A stretch of DNA of 64,000 bases from Janthinobacterium aquaticum (GCF_009208565.1 NZ_WFLK01000012.1:161281-225280), one strand, 5' to 3'. Shown: positions 1 through 8,458, counted from the first letter of the stretch. Program-made: numbers and translations. Notes: generated by a model not told the origin, from the letters alone.

Positions 1-1
1 G

Positions 2-1012
2 CTGGTGCTGACCTATGCGCGCACGCGCTTCTCGCTGCGTCCGCTGCTGTGGTACGAGGGCGCACGCCGCTCGACCCATGTGGGCGCAACGGTGTTCGTG
101 ACCAATCTGTGCAACTGGTTCCTCAACAATATGGACCGCGTGTTCCTGGGCCGCTTTCTGAGCGCGCATGCGGTAGGCGTGTATGCGGTCGGCTATAACC
201 TGGCCAATACGCCCAACGGCCTGTTCCTGAGCGCGCTGCAGCCGGCCTTCCTGGCCACCGGTGCCAAGCTGCAGGACGATCGGCCGCGCCTGCGCGACAC
301 CTATCTGTCGGTGCTGGCCACCATCTGGATCGTGATCCTGCCGCTGTTCGTGCTGCTGGCCGTGCTGGCGCCGGCCCTGATCGGGGTGTTGTATGGCAAA
401 GTATGGCAGGAGTCGGGCGTGGTGCTGACCATTCTGGCGCTGGCCATGCCGGCCTATATCACCTGGGGCATGTCGACGCCGATCCTGTGGAATACCGGCG
501 GCAAGCATCTGGAAAGCCTGCTGCAGCTGCCGCTGATCGTGCTGGCCGGCGTGACGCTGTGGCTGTTTGCCGGGCAGGGCGCGGCCACGGTGGCGCTGAT
601 TGCCGGCGGCACCTTGCTGGCGCGCGCGCTGGTGGTGGCAACCTCGGCCTGCCGCCGTCTGGGCGTGCGCGCATCGGACCTGGCGCCGCTGGCGCTGCGC
701 GGCGCGGCCATGGGCCTGCTGGCCGCCGCCGGCAGCGGCGCCGGCGTGATGCTGGCAGGTCTGGTCAGCGACCATCCGTTGCCCGCTTTCCTGGCCGGCA
801 CCGCACTGGGCGCAGCGTTGTTGCTGTCCGCCGTGCTGGCCGTGCCGGCCTTGCTGGGCGCGCGCGTGGTCGGCATGCTGGCGCGCTTCAGTCCGCCATT
901 GCCGGCCACCGTGATTGCTTACCTGCGCGCACGCTGCGGCCTGCGCGAGGATTTACAAGAAGTGCGCTTACAGGAAGTGAGCTTACAAGAAATGCGAGAA
1001 CGACATGAGTGA
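2..1012 (+). CDS. Polysaccharide flippase (Wzx-like), 3' part only
   Basis: The 5' end lies outside the window: the frame is open back to base 2, so the first GTG seen (base 5) is probably internal. About 336 residues are visible. They contain long hydrophobic segments (for example around visible residues 98-123, 150-190 and 225-285) typical of the polysaccharide export flippases that move undecaprenyl-linked oligosaccharides across the inner membrane. Short motifs such as NNMDRVFLGRFLS and GVYAVGYNLAN match the style of the family. The extreme C-terminus is an in-frame triplicate of a 15-bp unit (bases 953-997) giving LQE-V/M repeats, an unusual tail for a flippase. It overlaps the next gene by 8 bp, so the two are translationally coupled. 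The family call is solid; the substrate is unknown. Confidence 0.8.
   Translation: MVLTYARTRFSLRPLLWYEGARRSTHVGATVFVTNLCNWFLNNMDRVFLGRFLSAHAVGVYAVGYNLANTPNGLFLSALQPAFLATGAKLQDDRPRLRDTYLSVLATIWIVILPLFVLLAVLAPALIGVLYGKVWQESGVVLTILALAMPAYITWGMSTPILWNTGGKHLESLLQLPLIVLAGVTLWLFAGQGAATVALIAGGTLLARALVVATSACRRLGVRASDLAPLALRGAAMGLLAAAGSGAGVMLAGLVSDHPLPAFLAGTALGAALLLSAVLAVPALLGARVVGMLARFSPPLPATVIAYLRARCGLREDLQEVRLQEVSLQEMRERHE
953..997 (+). repeat. In-frame 15-bp tandem repeat, three copies
   Basis: Three consecutive 15-bp units start at 953, 968 and 983, each beginning TTACA(A/G)GAA. They are in frame with the flippase and encode LQEVR, LQEVS and LQEMR. They use the TTA leucine codon, which is rare in the surrounding GC-rich genes. 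Confidence 0.85.
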
Positions 1013-2423
1013 AATTTTGCTGGGTCTGTTTGCCCTGGTGGCCGCGCTGCTGGTGGTGTTTGTGATTGCACTGAGCATACACTGGGGCAGCAAGCGCGAA
1101 ACCGGGCTGGTGCCGTATATCTTTTATCCGGTCATGATCTCGATCGCCTCCGCGGCCATCCTGTCGCACCGCGATATCTCCGGCGAGGAGTTACTGATGA
1201 GTGCGGTGGCGGTGGCGCGCCATCCTGCCAGCGCCTGGATCGGCCGCTTCACGTCGCTGTTTGTCATCTTTGCCTGCGGCGAGCGCCTGCTGCACCGGCT
1301 GACGTCGCGCGAGAAGACCCGGCCGATGCCGATGCTGCTGTTCTGGGCCTTGCTGCTGTATTTCCTGACCAATATTGTCAGCCCGGCGTTTCTGGGGCGC
1401 CATACCGATGTGTCGCATGAGTATCTGTACATGTTCCTGGCCGGCTACGCGGCCCTGCTGATGACGTCCAGGGAGGTCGACCTGAGCGTCATTTCCATGC
1501 GCAACGCCACCCTGGCGTTCCTGGTGCTGAGCGCCGTGATCCTGGTCTTGAATCCGAACATGGTGGCCAACAAGGGCTATCACGGCTTTGTCCCCGGCGT
1601 CAGCATCCGCTATGCGGGTCTGGCCAGTCATGCCAACAGCCTCGGGCCGATGGTGGTGGTGTTTTTGCTGTGCCTGCTGCGCAAGCCTTATACCTGGCGT
1701 TCGCTCAATCTGTCGGCCTGGGCGCTGGGCCTGTTCAGCCTGCTGCTGACCCAGTCGAAAACCAACTGGATCGCCTGCATCCTGTGCTTTGCCTGCGTGG
1801 CCTATTTCGGGTTCCGCGAACAGATCAAGGCGCGCCTGTTCGATTACCGCCGTCCGCAGCTATCGATTATCGGCATCTTCTGTTTTATCCTGATATGCAC
1901 CATGGCGCTGCTGATGGTGATGTTTGGCAGCGTGGACGCCAAGCTGGCGAAGTTTGCTTCCAGTAACGATGGCTTCGACCTGCTCAGCTTTACCGGGCGC
2001 GATGTGATCTGGCAGGTGGCGCTGCAGGAGTGGCACAAGTATCCCGTGTTCGGCTACGGCCTGCCGATCTGGGATGAGGCGTTCCGCGCCAGTATCGGCA
2101 TGCCTTACGCCAGCCACGCCCATAGCCAGTTCTACCAGAGCCTGTCGAGTGCCGGCACGGTCGGTGCGGCCGGGCTGCTGGTGTATGCGGCGGTGCTGCT
2201 GTACGCCAGCGCGCGCGCGGCCAAAGCCAGCGGTGGCCTGTCGATGGCGCTGTTCGTGCTCATTGCCAGCCGCTCGGTCAGCGAGGTACCGCTGTCGCTG
2301 ACCGGTTTCGCGGCCGAAGCGCTCACGCATCTGCTGCTGCTTATTATCGTCGCTGCCTACTTCCCGGTCGAGGACCGGCAGGCGGTCAGGGCGCGCAAGG
2401 TGCGCGTGCCGGGGATGGCCTGA
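1005..2423 (+). CDS. O-antigen ligase / polymerase-like membrane protein (Wzy_C type)
   Basis: A 472-residue multi-spanning membrane protein starting at ATG 1005, overlapping the flippase stop by 8 bp. Many hydrophobic segments are visible, and the segment at about residues 325-385 has the look of the O-antigen ligase/Wzy_C domain: a TGRDVIWQ motif, a GYG, then SHAHSQFYQ and a GxxGLL segment. Proteins of this family polymerise or ligate lipid-linked sugar repeat units at the periplasmic face of the inner membrane. Sitting directly after a flippase and before a GT2 enzyme, it is the probable polymerase of a Wzx/Wzy-type exopolysaccharide pathway. Whether it is a polymerase or a ligase cannot be told from sequence. 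Its TGA overlaps the next ATG (TGATG at 2421-2425). Confidence 0.8.
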   Translation: MSEILLGLFALVAALLVVFVIALSIHWGSKRETGLVPYIFYPVMISIASAAILSHRDISGEELLMSAVAVARHPASAWIGRFTSLFVIFACGERLLHRLTSREKTRPMPMLLFWALLLYFLTNIVSPAFLGRHTDVSHEYLYMFLAGYAALLMTSREVDLSVISMRNATLAFLVLSAVILVLNPNMVANKGYHGFVPGVSIRYAGLASHANSLGPMVVVFLLCLLRKPYTWRSLNLSAWALGLFSLLLTQSKTNWIACILCFACVAYFGFREQIKARLFDYRRPQLSIIGIFCFILICTMALLMVMFGSVDAKLAKFASSNDGFDLLSFTGRDVIWQVALQEWHKYPVFGYGLPIWDEAFRASIGMPYASHAHSQFYQSLSSAGTVGAAGLLVYAAVLLYASARAAKASGGLSMALFVLIASRSVSEVPLSLTGFAAEALTHLLLLIIVAAYFPVEDRQAVRARKVRVPGMA

Positions 2424-3367
2424 TGCTGTGCTCGGTAATTATTCCGCTCTATAACAAGGCGCCCTATATCGAGGCGGCGCTGGCCTCGGTGCTGGCGCAA
2501 ACCCACGCCCAGTGGGAAGTGGTGGTGGTCGATGACGGTTCGACCGACGCCGGTGCGCAGCGGGTGCTGGCCTGCAGCGATGCACGCGTGCGGCTGGTGC
2601 GCCAGCCCAATGGCGGCGTGTCGCGCGCGCGCAATCGCGGTATTGCCGAAGCCCGTGGCGAATTGATCTGTTTTCTCGATGCCGACGACTGGTACGGCCC
2701 GGTGTACCTGGAAACCATGGTGCGCATGGCGCAGCAGTATCGTGCCGGCGCTTTTTTCGCCTGCGGCTTCGAGCGCATTCCCGATGGCAGCCCGGCCGTG
2801 TTGCACTATCAGGGAGCGGCGCCGCGCGAGACGCAGCTGCTCGACGACTTTTTCGAGCGCCGCCGCCGGGTCGGGCCGTTTTTCTGCACCAACTCGGTTG
2901 CCGTCAGGCGCACCGACCTGCTGCCCTTGCAGCCCTGTTTTCCGGAAGGCGAGTCAGCCGGAGAGGATCAGGATTTGTGGTTTCGCCTGGCCGAACGCCT
3001 GAAGCTGGGATTTGCCCCGGAGAAATTGGTGGCCTACCGCGTCGACGTTGCCGGCAGCCTGTGCGCAGTCGAGGCGGTCGATGTGCTGGCGCCGACCTTC
3101 ACGCGCCTGGAGCAGCGCGCGCTGTGCTGGCCGGCGTCCGACCCCATGCGTGCTTCTGCCTTGCGGCTGGTGTCTGACGCGCGCGTGAGCGTGGCGCGGG
3201 CCGCGCTTGCGCGAGGACGCCGCGGTGCGGCGCTGGCCGGACTGCGCCGCGCCGCCAGCGGCGGCATGTCGCGCCACTGGTGGGTGACGCTGGCCCTGTG
3301 CTGTGTGCTGCCGACAGCGCTGGTCATCAAATGGCAAATGTGGCGCGAAAAGAACATTCGCCCCTGA
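2423..3367 (+). CDS. Glycosyltransferase family 2
   Basis: A 314-residue GT-A fold glycosyltransferase. The N-terminus has the classic GT2 start SVIIPLYNKAPYIEAAL, then VVVVDDGSTD (nucleotide-sugar binding), then NGGVSRARNRGIAEARGE, and the DXD-like CFLDADDWY at about residue 87. GEDQDLWFRLAE near residue 190 fits the catalytic-base region. The C-terminus ends with a hydrophobic stretch (WWVTLALCCVLPTALVI) that may anchor it to the membrane. The start ATG at 2423 overlaps the previous stop. It would transfer a sugar from a nucleotide donor to the lipid-linked repeat unit; donor and acceptor are unknown. Confidence 0.88.
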   Translation: MLCSVIIPLYNKAPYIEAALASVLAQTHAQWEVVVVDDGSTDAGAQRVLACSDARVRLVRQPNGGVSRARNRGIAEARGELICFLDADDWYGPVYLETMVRMAQQYRAGAFFACGFERIPDGSPAVLHYQGAAPRETQLLDDFFERRRRVGPFFCTNSVAVRRTDLLPLQPCFPEGESAGEDQDLWFRLAERLKLGFAPEKLVAYRVDVAGSLCAVEAVDVLAPTFTRLEQRALCWPASDPMRASALRLVSDARVSVARAALARGRRGAALAGLRRAASGGMSRHWWVTLALCCVLPTALVIKWQMWREKNIRP

Positions 3368-3405
3368 TCGACGACTAATATTAATGCTCCTGGGAATACT
3401 TTAGG

Positions 3406-3555
3406 TATATTCTGGCAGTGCACAAGGAACCGCGGCGCGTTGCACCGCGCTGGCGCAGCAATGGCCGGTACCCCTGGCACCTCGCAAGAAAAGCTGACGC
3501 AAAGCATGGGCGACGCCATGTCAAGACAGCATCCCACCTGATCGTAAATATTAAC
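3406..3555 (+). promoter_or_regulatory. Possible promoter and structured 5' leader of the secreted heparinase-like gene
   Basis: A TATATT box at 3406-3411 would place a transcript start near 3418, leaving a leader of about 138 nt before ATG 3556. The leader can form several stems: GGCGCG with CGCGCT near 3433-3452, and CATGG with CCATG around 3508-3523. It contains GACGCAAAGC near 3496-3505, a string shared with the core of c-di-GMP-I (GEMM) riboswitches. The rest of that consensus, notably the GGTAGC...GGTTACC side, was not found. A riboswitch is therefore only a weak suggestion; a structured leader is more defensible. Confidence 0.28.
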
Positions 3556-5796
3556 ATGATACCTATTAAACTCGACAAACATAAGCTGCTTGGCGCAGCG
3601 CTGCTGCTTGCATTTTCAGCATGTGGTCCAGCCCAGGCAGACTGGGCGCTGGCGACCGATCCGCTGGCCGTGCACACGCTGCCGGACAACCGCCAGATCC
3701 AGGCGCAAAATCCGCCCAGCTTTACCTGGTCGCGTCACCCGCAGTCGCCCGCGTCGTATACGATCGAGGTCAAATCTGGCGGCGCCATCGTCAACACCTT
3801 TACCTCGTCGCGCAACTGGTATTTGCCATCGAAGAAGTTCGAGGCCGGCACCTACACCTGGCGCGTGCGTCCAAGCAACAGCAAGGAATGGTCGAGCCCG
3901 CGCGTGTTTATCATCAACGCCACCTCCGGCGTATTTGAAGTGCCGGAAAGCGAGACCTTGCGCGCCGCTATCGTCTTGCGGCCGCGTCCGCGCGGACTGG
4001 AAGACAACGCCACCTTCTTTTCCACCTGGAGCGCCGCCAAGCGCGCCGACCGCAGCCAGGTGCTGACCTGGCTGAGCAATGAGGTCAAGCGCAATATGAC
4101 GGAAATTGCCCCGGTGTCCGACGCAGAATGGCCTTTGTCGCCAGGCAAAGTGCGTACGGCCGCCAATGAAGCGCAAAATGCGCGCGTTATTTCCCGCACC
4201 AATGTCAGCGCGCGCCAGCTCGAGGCTGCCTCGCTGCTCTACCGCGTGACGGGCGAACAGCAATACCTGGACGAGGCGCTGCGGCGCGGCGACCTCAACG
4301 CGGCGCTGAGCCCGAACGGCGGCACCAGCTTCGCCAACCATGACCAGGGCAACCGCGCCATTGCGCAAAGCCTGATCAAGGCGGTCGACAACCTCGGCAG
4401 TGCACTCGATGCGCCGCGCCGCGCCAGGTGGCTGGAAATGGTGCGCGTACGCACCAATGCGATGTACGCGGACCTGGCGGCGCAGACCGGGCGCCTCGAT
4501 CAATATCCGTACGACTCGCATGCCGCCAGCAATATCGGTTTCCTGGCGCTGATATCGACGCTGTCACTGGGCGACATTCCCGAGGCCAAGGACTGGTTCG
4601 ACTTTTCGTTCCGCGCCTTTGTCAGCTCCTACAGCGTCTGGAGCGGTCCGGAAGGCGGCTTTGCCAACGGTACCGCGTATGCTGAATACGAGGCTGACTA
4701 TGCCTTGCAGATCTGGCCGGCACTGGCGCACGCCACCAAGGTCGACCTGTTTACCAAGCCGTGGGCGCGTGGCTTCCTTGATTACCTGATGCATTTCGTG
4801 CCGCCTGGCTCGCAAACGCATGTGTTTGGCGATGGCCATGAAACAGCGCCTGAAATGCGCATGATGAAGGGCTTTGCCGCCCATTTCGCCACCCCGGCCG
4901 CAGCCTGGTATTTCAAGAATCTGGACCGTACCGACGACTCGCTGGCTACGTTGCAGGCGCAGTATCCGCTGCCGGTGACCACGGTGGCCGCTGCTGCGCC
5001 GCCGGTCAATTCCACCTATTACCCCAGCATCGGCTGGTCGGCCATGCATAGCGACATCGGCAATGCACAGCGTACCTCGGTGTATTTCAAATCGAGCCCC
5101 TACGGTTCGTTCAACCACAGCCATGGCGACCAGAACGGCTTCGTGCTGGCCAGCGCTGGCGTGCCCTTGCTGACCGAGGCCGGCTGGTATGACTGGTACG
5201 ATTCGCCGATGTGGAGCACCTGGTATCGTCATACCCGGGCCCACAATGCCCTGACGTTCGACGGCGGCCAGGGCCAGCTGGTCGATGGTTACGAAGAAAC
5301 CATGGCGCGCAACGGTCGCATCACCGCCTTCGTGCCCAAGGCAACAGTCGACTATGTTGCCGGCGACGCGACGCTGGCCTATGGCGGCCAGCTCAAGTCG
5401 GCGCTGCGCAAGCTGTGGTATCTGCGCACCGTCGACGCAGTCGTGGTGCAGGACCAGGTGAGTTCGGACACGCCGCGCGTCTTCGAATGGAACTTCCATA
5501 CGTACGCGCCGATTGTGGCCGACGCCGGCGGCGCGCTGTCGGTGACCAACCAGGGCCGCAAGGTGTGTATCGTGCAAGTCAGCGACGGTGCGCGCTTCGA
5601 GCGGCGCGCAGGTCCGCCGCCGCAGGCCGGCACGTATGAGGAACACGGCGTGTTCGTGAAGTCGGCGGCAGCGCTGAGCGGTGAATTCCTGACCGTGCTC
5701 GATGTGGGCTGCAAGAAGCCGGTCATCAAGCTGGGCAGCAACGGCACGGCCCGCACCTTAAGCGTGGGCAAGCAGGTTGTAACCTTGCCCAACTGA
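3556..5796 (+). CDS. Secreted heparinase II/III-like polysaccharide lyase (DUF4962 type)
   Basis: The frame is open upstream to a GTG at 3418, but ATG 3556 is preferred because a signal peptide follows at once (basic KLDKHK, hydrophobic GAALLLAF, AQA cleavage site), giving 746 residues. FSAC in the hydrophobic stretch is an imperfect lipobox, so a lipoprotein is possible. Residues about 30-125 form a beta-rich domain with PPSFTWSRHP, as in DUF4962 proteins. A helical toroid region follows, then a C-terminal heparinase II/III-like domain with NHSHGDQNGF and HTRAHNALTFDGG, where the His residues are candidate catalytic residues. It should act in the periplasm or outside the cell on a uronic-acid polymer, perhaps trimming the polymer made by this locus. 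It has its own leader and is followed by a strong terminator at 5815-5844. Confidence 0.8.
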   Translation: MIPIKLDKHKLLGAALLLAFSACGPAQADWALATDPLAVHTLPDNRQIQAQNPPSFTWSRHPQSPASYTIEVKSGGAIVNTFTSSRNWYLPSKKFEAGTYTWRVRPSNSKEWSSPRVFIINATSGVFEVPESETLRAAIVLRPRPRGLEDNATFFSTWSAAKRADRSQVLTWLSNEVKRNMTEIAPVSDAEWPLSPGKVRTAANEAQNARVISRTNVSARQLEAASLLYRVTGEQQYLDEALRRGDLNAALSPNGGTSFANHDQGNRAIAQSLIKAVDNLGSALDAPRRARWLEMVRVRTNAMYADLAAQTGRLDQYPYDSHAASNIGFLALISTLSLGDIPEAKDWFDFSFRAFVSSYSVWSGPEGGFANGTAYAEYEADYALQIWPALAHATKVDLFTKPWARGFLDYLMHFVPPGSQTHVFGDGHETAPEMRMMKGFAAHFATPAAAWYFKNLDRTDDSLATLQAQYPLPVTTVAAAAPPVNSTYYPSIGWSAMHSDIGNAQRTSVYFKSSPYGSFNHSHGDQNGFVLASAGVPLLTEAGWYDWYDSPMWSTWYRHTRAHNALTFDGGQGQLVDGYEETMARNGRITAFVPKATVDYVAGDATLAYGGQLKSALRKLWYLRTVDAVVVQDQVSSDTPRVFEWNFHTYAPIVADAGGALSVTNQGRKVCIVQVSDGARFERRAGPPPQAGTYEEHGVFVKSAAALSGEFLTVLDVGCKKPVIKLGSNGTARTLSVGKQVVTLPN

Positions 5797-5808
5797 TCAT
5801 ATTGATTG

Positions 5809-5844
5809 AAAAAAACCGCTGTCGTTGCGACAGCGGTTTTTTTT
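5809..5844. terminator. Bidirectional rho-independent terminator
   Basis: A perfect 10-bp stem, ACCGCTGTCG / CGACAGCGGT at 5815-5824 and 5828-5837, has a TTG loop. An A-tract lies on its left and a T-tract (5838-5844) on its right. It sits between two convergent genes and can serve both. Confidence 0.92.
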
Positions 5845-5888
5845 CGCCCGGCCTTTAAAAAGCGTGGTGCGTCCAATGTCCGGGGCGC

Positions 5889-6881
5889 TCAGGGCGCCAG
5901 CAGGAAACGTTCGACTTCCTGCCCTGGTCCTTCCGATTGTTCCAGCCGCGCTGCAGCGCGCGACACCTGTTCGGCCAGCTGTGCGCGGAAATGCGGGTCG
6001 CACAAGGCGCGGCGCAAGCCTTCGCGCATGGCCAGGCTGTCGCCGGCGGCCACGAAGCCGGCATAGTCGGCTCCCAGGTAGGCTTCGATCGCTTCGTGGC
6101 GCGTGGCGATCAGCGGTTTGCCATTGCGCAGCACCCGCAGCACCACGCTTTGCCCACATGCCTCACCCTGGCTTTTGAGCGGCATGGCCACCACCCGGCT
6201 GCGCGCCAGCAGGATTTCAAACTGCGCCTCGGGCAGGTCCAGGTGTACGCTGGTGCGCGTCGGGTCTTGCGCTGCAATCTGGTTTTGCGCCGACGCCACG
6301 ATGACCAGGTGGGCGTCCAGCGGGCGCGCCGCCTCCAGCAGCAAATCATAATCGCGGTTGGAAAAGCCGCCGGCAAAGATGCTGCCGTCGTCGTGCCGTT
6401 GGGCCGCCGTGGCGGCGCCGTCCAGCTGCTGGCGCCACAGATGGAAATGCACGGCGGCAGGGGCAATGCCCACTGTCTCGGTCAGGTTGCGTTTTTCGCC
6501 TTCGGAAAAGGCGATAAACTCCAGGCCGGGAAAATTGAGCAGGCGCCAGGCGCGGTTGACCACGCTGCGTGCGCGTGCGCCATGCACGAAGCAACCCATG
6601 ACCAGCAGGCGCTGCGGCCGCGGCAGCAGACCCATGCGTATCAGCGCCAGCACCGGCAGCGCCTGCCAGCCGACAACCAGCAGGCGGTCCTGCGTGCGCC
6701 ACAAAGTGCGCAGGCGCAGCAGCGACGGCGACAGCATGGCGCCCAGAATGGCGCGCTTGCTGCGCATCACTGGGAGCGCAGCGTCGCCTGGGCCGATATT
6801 GGTTATGCGCGCGCCGGCGGCGGCCAGATGCTCGACGATATCGCGGTAGGTTCCCGTTTCCGACAACAGAACATGTATCAT
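5889..6881 (-). CDS. Glycosyltransferase, GT4/GT-B-like, encoded antisense to the cluster
   Basis: A 330-residue protein on the minus strand in an otherwise plus-strand locus. The C-terminal half has GT-B features: DDGSIFAGGFSNRDYDLLLEA, then a segment around residue 230 (RSRVVAMPLKSQGEACGQSV) that matches the donor-binding region of family 4 enzymes, followed by VLRNGKPLIATRHEAIEAYL. The N-terminal half is more divergent (LLSETGTYRDIVEHLAAAGA). ATG 6881 has an AGGG Shine-Dalgarno about 9 nt upstream. It probably adds one sugar of the repeat unit. Its own promoter in the 6882-7118 gap lets it be controlled separately from the neighbouring genes. Confidence 0.72.
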   Translation of the reverse strand: MIHVLLSETGTYRDIVEHLAAAGARITNIGPGDAALPVMRSKRAILGAMLSPSLLRLRTLWRTQDRLLVVGWQALPVLALIRMGLLPRPQRLLVMGCFVHGARARSVVNRAWRLLNFPGLEFIAFSEGEKRNLTETVGIAPAAVHFHLWRQQLDGAATAAQRHDDGSIFAGGFSNRDYDLLLEAARPLDAHLVIVASAQNQIAAQDPTRTSVHLDLPEAQFEILLARSRVVAMPLKSQGEACGQSVVLRVLRNGKPLIATRHEAIEAYLGADYAGFVAAGDSLAMREGLRRALCDPHFRAQLAEQVSRAAARLEQSEGPGQEVERFLLAP

Positions 6882-7118
6882 CGTTGCACCCTGTTAAAAA
6901 TGTATATTATCGCATTAAACCGCCACGCGGCAGGGTCATGGCGCTGGATGTTTTAATGCTAGCAAGCATATGTTTATTGCAATATTGAAGGAGTTTCTAT
7001 CGACATGATATTGATGCAATTCATGTAATGTAATTAATTATTTCGTAAGGGCATGATATGCTGCGTGGCATGCGTGCCGATTGCCGCTCGCTGACCGTTG
7101 ACCCCTACTGAACCGCCT
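6882..7118. other. Divergent intergenic region with promoter-like AT-rich DNA and a micro-ORF
   Basis: This 237-bp gap separates two divergent glycosyltransferase genes and is much more AT-rich than its flanks, so it probably holds both promoters. A strong Shine-Dalgarno string GAAGGAG (6987-6993) precedes ATG 7005, which opens a 7-codon frame ending at TAA 7028 (MILMQFM). No Shine-Dalgarno is visible before the real downstream start at 7119. Confidence 0.5.
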
Positions 7119-8330
7119 ATGCCGCTGAAGATTTTGCAACTGGTGCCGGAAAGCCTGCCCACGTTTCGCCCCGATGTGGCGGTGCTGTTCGGCAAATATC
7201 TGCCGCGCCATGGCGTCGAGTGCGATATGGTTGGCATGCCTTCGACGTTGCCGCCGCAGCAGCAAGGCTACCGTTCGGTATGCAGCGGACGCTTCCTGCG
7301 CAGCCGGCTGCTGCGTGAGCTCGCTTTCCAGTGGCGCTGCCTGCGCGCCCTGTTGCGTGCGCGCCGCGCCAGCTGCGACGCCATCCAGGTGCGCGACATG
7401 GTGCCCACCGGCCTGCTGGCGCTGCTGGTGGCGCGCCTGAAGGGCATACCGTTCTATTACTGGGTTTCCTACCTGATCAGCGAAGGACGCATCGAGCGCG
7501 CCCGCAGCAGCCTTGCGCAGCGCCCCTCGCTGCGCGCGCGGCTGGTGCTGTACAAGGGCCTGAGCGAGCAGTGGCTGCTGTACAACATCGTCTTGCCGCG
7601 CGCCAGCCATGTATTCGTGCAAAGCGAGGCCATGCTGCGCATGATGCAGTCGCGCGGCATTGCCGCCGGGCGCCTGACGGCCGTGCCGATGGGGGTCGAC
7701 ATGGAGGTGCTGCAGGCGCAGGCTATTGCGCCTGTGCGCCCGGCTGGCTGGGAGCGCACCCCGTTGCTGGCCTACCTGGGCACGCTGGACCAGTCGCGCC
7801 AGCTTGAACGCCTGCTCGATGCCTTGCTGCTGGTGCGCCGCCAGGTGCCCGACGCCTGCCTGTTGCTCATAGGCGCCTCCGATACGCCATCCGATGTCGA
7901 TGCGCTGCTGGCCTGCGCGCGCCGCGCCGGTCTTGCCGATGCCGTGCGCGTAACGGGCTGGCTGCCGTCGAGCCAGGCCTGGCCCTTGCTTGCCGGCGCC
8001 GACGCTGCCCTGTCGTATATCCCCCGCGGCGTCCTGTTCGATGTCAGCTCCCCCACCAAGCTGCTGGAATACCTGGCCCTGGGCATGCCGGCCGTCGGCA
8101 ATGACAGCCCGGACCAGGCCGAAGTGCTGGCGGCCAGCGACGCCGGCTGGCTGACGGCCAGTGAGCCGGCCGCGATGGCTGCGGCTATGGTAGCGATCCT
8201 GTCCGATGTACCGGCTGCGCGCGCCCGTGCCCGGGCCGGTGCCGCCTATATCGAGGCGCATCGCAGCTACCGCGTACTGGCGCAGGCGCTGGCGCAACGC
8301 TATGCGCAGCTGCGCGATGCAGTGCGCTGA
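7119..8330 (+). CDS. Glycosyltransferase family 4
   Basis: A 403-residue GT-B glycosyltransferase. The frame extends to TTG 7098, but ATG 7119 (MPLKILQLVPESLPT) gives the normal beta-strand start. The linker and C-terminal domain are typical: VPMGVDMEVLQ, then LLAYLGTLDQSRQLERLLDALLLV, LLLIGAS, VRVTGWLPSSQAWPLLAGADAALSYIP and SSPTKLLEYLALGMPAVGND, where the ExxxxGxP-like donor motif is visible. It uses a nucleotide-sugar donor on the cytoplasmic face of the inner membrane. It is the first gene rightward of the divergent gap. A gap of 125 bp with a separate promoter follows it. Confidence 0.87.
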   Translation: MPLKILQLVPESLPTFRPDVAVLFGKYLPRHGVECDMVGMPSTLPPQQQGYRSVCSGRFLRSRLLRELAFQWRCLRALLRARRASCDAIQVRDMVPTGLLALLVARLKGIPFYYWVSYLISEGRIERARSSLAQRPSLRARLVLYKGLSEQWLLYNIVLPRASHVFVQSEAMLRMMQSRGIAAGRLTAVPMGVDMEVLQAQAIAPVRPAGWERTPLLAYLGTLDQSRQLERLLDALLLVRRQVPDACLLLIGASDTPSDVDALLACARRAGLADAVRVTGWLPSSQAWPLLAGADAALSYIPRGVLFDVSSPTKLLEYLALGMPAVGNDSPDQAEVLAASDAGWLTASEPAAMAAAMVAILSDVPAARARARAGAAYIEAHRSYRVLAQALAQRYAQLRDAVR

Positions 8331-8443
8331 CGCAGCGGCCTGGGCGCTGGGGCAGGTGGATTATCTACAGAGAAAGATGTTGTCAGAATCGGCGCGATGC
8401 AGAAAAATATGCGAGCAGGCGTCTTAATTGCAAATGTATAACA

Positions 8444-8458
8444 TATAATGTAAATATG
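8444..8458 (+). promoter_or_regulatory. -10 box placed for a leaderless transcript
   Basis: A perfect TATAAT lies at 8444-8449, and ATG 8456 follows after exactly 6 nt, the usual distance to +1. No Shine-Dalgarno precedes the ATG. The -35 region is weak. Confidence 0.5.

Noticed and set aside
3418..3555. N-terminal extension of the secreted heparinase-like protein from GTG 3418
   Set aside because: It would bury the signal peptide 46 residues in; the extension is Arg/His-rich and lies in the structured leader.
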